NCBI GenBank assembly: GCA_950295325.1 | Contig: OX485809.1 | Span: 30,566,001 to 30,630,000 of the forward strand | Length of the DNA stretch: 64,000 nucleotides | Source: Polytrichum commune | Taxonomy: Eukaryota > Streptophyta > Polytrichopsida > Polytrichales > Polytrichaceae | Direction of reading: 5' to 3' | In this document: piece after piece, positions 61,001 to 64,000 of the stretch | Layout: each line of letters opens with the position of its first letter | How positions within the stretch are numbered: the stretch's first letter is position 1 | Program-made: the position numbers and the translations under genes | The notes under the pieces: generated by a model | Database searches by the model: none | The model's input: only the letters and a program-made list of their open reading frames with translations | Told to the model about the DNA's origin: nothing

Positions 61001-61698
61001 ATGAACCGGTTGAGTTTAAAAAACAATTGATTAAAGATCAAGACTGCAAGAAAATTACCAATCATTTTAGAGGAATTTATAGAATATACCCCAATCTAAT
61101 AAAAGCAAAGCCCAAGGATGTCAACATGCAACCGGTTGGACTTGCAAACTCTAGGATCTCAACCAATTAGTATGCCCAAAAATCTCCCCCATCACTCACT
61201 CATATTTGGCCCGAATTATAAATGTTAACACTTATAGGTGGCACAAGTGTAGCTTCATAATTCATTGCACCCAAGCCCTTTTCTTCCCAAGGTCAAAAGG
61301 GTGAGAGATTGGAAGTTGGGCCATGATCGAAGAAGTTAAATATGTTGCGTTGACTATATATATATACATCCGTCATCATGATGCCAATGGGCCCGGCTCT
61401 TTGTAAGCTTGCAGATGATGCGAGCCAAAGTTGACCAAAAGCTTCTCAAAACTTCACGCCCACAAATTTAAAAAAGAAAAAAAGGAAAAAGAAAACCGAA
61501 TTGATCTAGAAGCCCAAAGGCAAGGACAAGGGATTATATATAGCTTCGGTGTAAATAATTAAGGCTGGTGGGAAAACGTCATTTTTCAAAGAACCGTAAT
61601 GAATGGTCAACATGAAACATTGTAAAGAGTTTGACCTCCTTGCTAGGCAACTCCGATTCCTTCCTTCCCCCTTGGACGCCACGTGTCATTAATCCGTC

Positions 61699-62088
61699 AT
61701 AAGGTGCATGGGTGTCATTTGCTTTGTTGTTTTTTTCATGTTCTCTAACCTCTACCAATTAGATGCATACACCAAAACTTGTGTTGTTGCATTAGCAACT
61801 TACGATGAAACATCGACAAAAACCGGACTGAAAATCAGAAGTCTTTGATTTAGTTATGGTTATTGGAAATGCATGTTTGTTGATTTCTTAATTGGATACG
61901 TAGGTCCTCCCAGTTGTGTTTAGCATTGAGTGCAGAGTAAATGTTGGTATTTGAAGAAATAGTCCAATCTCTTTTAAGCATGTGTCTTTACGACGTTTAC
62001 TCTTTGATCCTCACCGAACCACGTACCAATCAAATATATAGTTGTTCGATCAAGAAAATGAGGCACTTAAGGCCTATCCACCCCTTAC
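61699..62088 (+). repeat. MITE family B copy, right end decayed
   Basis: Left end ataaggtgcatgggtgtcat. The body matches 19642-20005 (ctctaccaattagatgcata, tgatttagttatggttattg, cctcccagttgtgtt, ccaatctcttttaagcatgt). The right terminus ending near cctatccaccccttac is diverged. Confidence 0.68.
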
Positions 62089-62099
62089 TTTGTTGTAAC

Positions 62100-64000
62100 A
62101 CTAGTTGGAAATATTTTGAGGATTGTTGATTTCTACACATAGGCTTTAGTTGAGGGTTACGGACACTACACGGCCAATGGCACTAAATACTATAGACAAT
62201 GTTGACCTCGAGACCCTAGTCAATACAATGCATTGCAAGCAATCATGTCGATTATGGTTTACGGTAGACTTTGCTCTTCATGTGCATTTTAATACACAAA
62301 CAATGGTACGGCCTAAGGTTGGTGACTTGGGCTTTATGGCGTCTAAGGGTGAAATAGTTTCACATCTAACGTCAATCGTTGTCCTTAGGGTGTGGCCAAG
62401 GATGTTTTTACGAACAAACACTCTATTCAATTCTGGCCTCCTTTCGGAGACCATAGTTCTTCTTCTATGACGTCTATGTAAACTCATTTATCATGGATGA
62501 AGGCGTTAAATTATAAATAAATTCTCCATCCCGGTGTGCCAAACTCCCATTTACATCCAAGAGTCCTTGAAATCATAGGGTAAAATGAGGATTGGTTTTG
62601 CAATTTTTTTGTAAATATTTGATATGTAAATCTAGGCTAAGTGTGTAAATCCACAAACTTAAAAACAACAAACATGATGGAAGCACTATGGAATTCCACC
62701 ATTGCACATGGTGTAATGGAAAGACCAAACTCCTTGTATTTATGTAAATACAATGTGTTCAAAACAAAGATAGGAGGTGGGGTTTGTGTGTGTGTTGGGG
62801 GGGGGGGTCATTCCCTTGTATTTGGTGGGAAGAAATGAGAACACAAGATGTTTCTAGGGGGTATTATATTGGAGAAGGTAAATAATATGGACCCTACTAT
62901 TATGTAATTTTATAATATTCATTATTTTTTAGGACCCTATGGGTAGGTTAACTTGGTGTTTATTCTTCTCTACATGGGCATATGGTAGTTATAAATTATA
63001 GTTTTTGTCAATCTCAGGTAAAATATAACACTTACACATACAAGATCATAATTCACAAATCACCACAACATGCACATAATTTAGTTTCCTAGTATGCACT
63101 CTACTCATATAAAAACATACACACATGGAAATGGTGATAAAATGCTTGTGTTAAAAAATACACCCAAATGCTTTCAAATTTTGTGTTTAAAAACACAATT
63201 GCATACATACATGTAGTATTAGAATTTTACATCAATTATAGAATTTGTTTGAGCTTTACACATCCAAATTTGAAGCAATTTGTGTCATTGTTCAAGTCCA
63301 AGTGGTTATAACCACTCAATACACAACATCCAACTTTTTGTGCTCAAGACACAAAGTCCACACCCTAATTCTAATCCTAGAGCTGCAAACTATGCAATCT
63401 ACCAAAACATTGGGACAACCTCTACCTAAAATTCTACCCAAAAAATTCAACGACCAATTAGGGAATTATACTCGTACATTTCCTCATACAATCCAAATTT
63501 GAAATTCATCTACACATCATAGTAAGAATCACATAGGGCATCTTTGAGAACCTTCAACTCAATGACACTCGATTAAGCTAATGGCTAGATTAGCTTTCAG
63601 GTCTTTCTTGGAGGACAAAGATGGAAATAATCCCCACAATAAGTACAACAAACCTTATACCTAGAGGACCTAACTTCCTTCAATTTATGATCCCCAACTA
63701 GAGCAAATAGTTTCTTTCTCATCCGCCCAAGTTTCATTCACTACACTTAATATCTAAATGCCTTCAGCAACTATTGCTTGATGGTTAGACGCAATGTTGA
63801 CAATAGACTTCCCTTTAAAATCCTATGATTGAAGATGATCACTAAACCGGACTCCCTTCCTTCGGCACCAATTTTGAATATGTATGTTAGACACGAGGTG
63901 ATTTTTTAAAAAAATTGGCAAAGAGGTTATGGATTGTGTTCTTGGAACAATCTCCAATGGTGGATCCGAACTCTTTACAACACTCCACACAAAACACCTT
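62100..64000. other. Intergenic AT-rich DNA to window end
   Basis: No supported gene. A family-F start (gacgtctatgtaaactcatt, 62470) and a 10-nt poly-G run (62797-62806) are the only structured features seen. Confidence 0.5.

Larger units (their letters stand above)
58821..61197. mobile_element. Candidate element with ~200-bp inverted termini (family E)
   Basis: Left arm 58821-59045 (cagtgtcaggggagatttgg ... ctcaaccagtggatc ... ggttctcccc) is the inverted counterpart of 60960-61197 (gaaccggcagttagttacaa ... atgtcaacatgcaaccggtt ... aatctcccccatcact). A partial inverted copy also lies at 60270-60365. No transposase frame is visible between the arms. No target duplication could be defined, so boundaries are approximate. 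Confidence 0.6.

Overview
This window is nuclear DNA from a land plant. The genes have spliceosomal introns with GT/AG borders and plant-type products, including an eIF4A, an organellar mTERF protein, a desiccation-related ferritin-like protein and a cyclophilin. Telomere-like motifs are of the TTTAGGG type. Long AT-rich intergenic tracts are packed with small inverted-repeat elements. The eIF4A N-terminus and overall gene style suggest a bryophyte, lycophyte or fern rather than a flowering plant. The species cannot be fixed from sequence alone.

Layout. 1-4.6 kb: intergenic with two MITE remnants. 4.6-9.4 kb: a complete eIF4A gene on + (5 coding exons, 413 aa) behind a TATA-like box, a GC-rich repeat tract and a probable 1.3-kb 5'UTR intron. 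10-12.1 kb: a decayed LINE on the minus strand, split by a tRNA-derived SINE with a 12-bp target duplication. 12.8-13.9 kb: a 226-bp tandem duplication and a family-C MITE. 15.0-20.7 kb: an mTERF gene on + (6 exons, 590 aa); four of its five introns carry MITE copies or fragments. 24.8-29.4 kb, minus strand: a 2OG-Fe(II) oxygenase (prolyl-4-hydroxylase-like) gene. Its last exon runs in frame into the zinc-binding C-terminus of a 5'-truncated LINE, so the predicted product is chimeric. 31.2-34.5 kb, minus: a PCC13-62-type desiccation-related protein gene (4 exons, 399 aa) with an intron duplication that recreates a 27-nt pseudo-exon. 37.2-40.2 kb, minus: a membrane-anchored cyclophilin-like gene (4 exons, 247 aa) with a degraded active site. 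From about 41 kb to the end there is no convincing host gene. This part holds MITEs, a pogo/Tigger-like element nested in another inverted-repeat element, elements with long inverted repeats, direct duplications and unusually long poly-G/poly-C runs.

The four intact genes are ordinary nuclear genes (translation initiation, organelle gene expression, desiccation tolerance, protein folding) with no operon-like relation. What stands out is how far small mobile elements have shaped the locus. At least six repeat families (called A to F here) occur in intergenic DNA and inside introns, and one LINE has been captured as coding sequence. Splice joins were inferred by reading exons on both sides, checking phase and comparing with remembered family patterns. 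No database search or RNA evidence was available.
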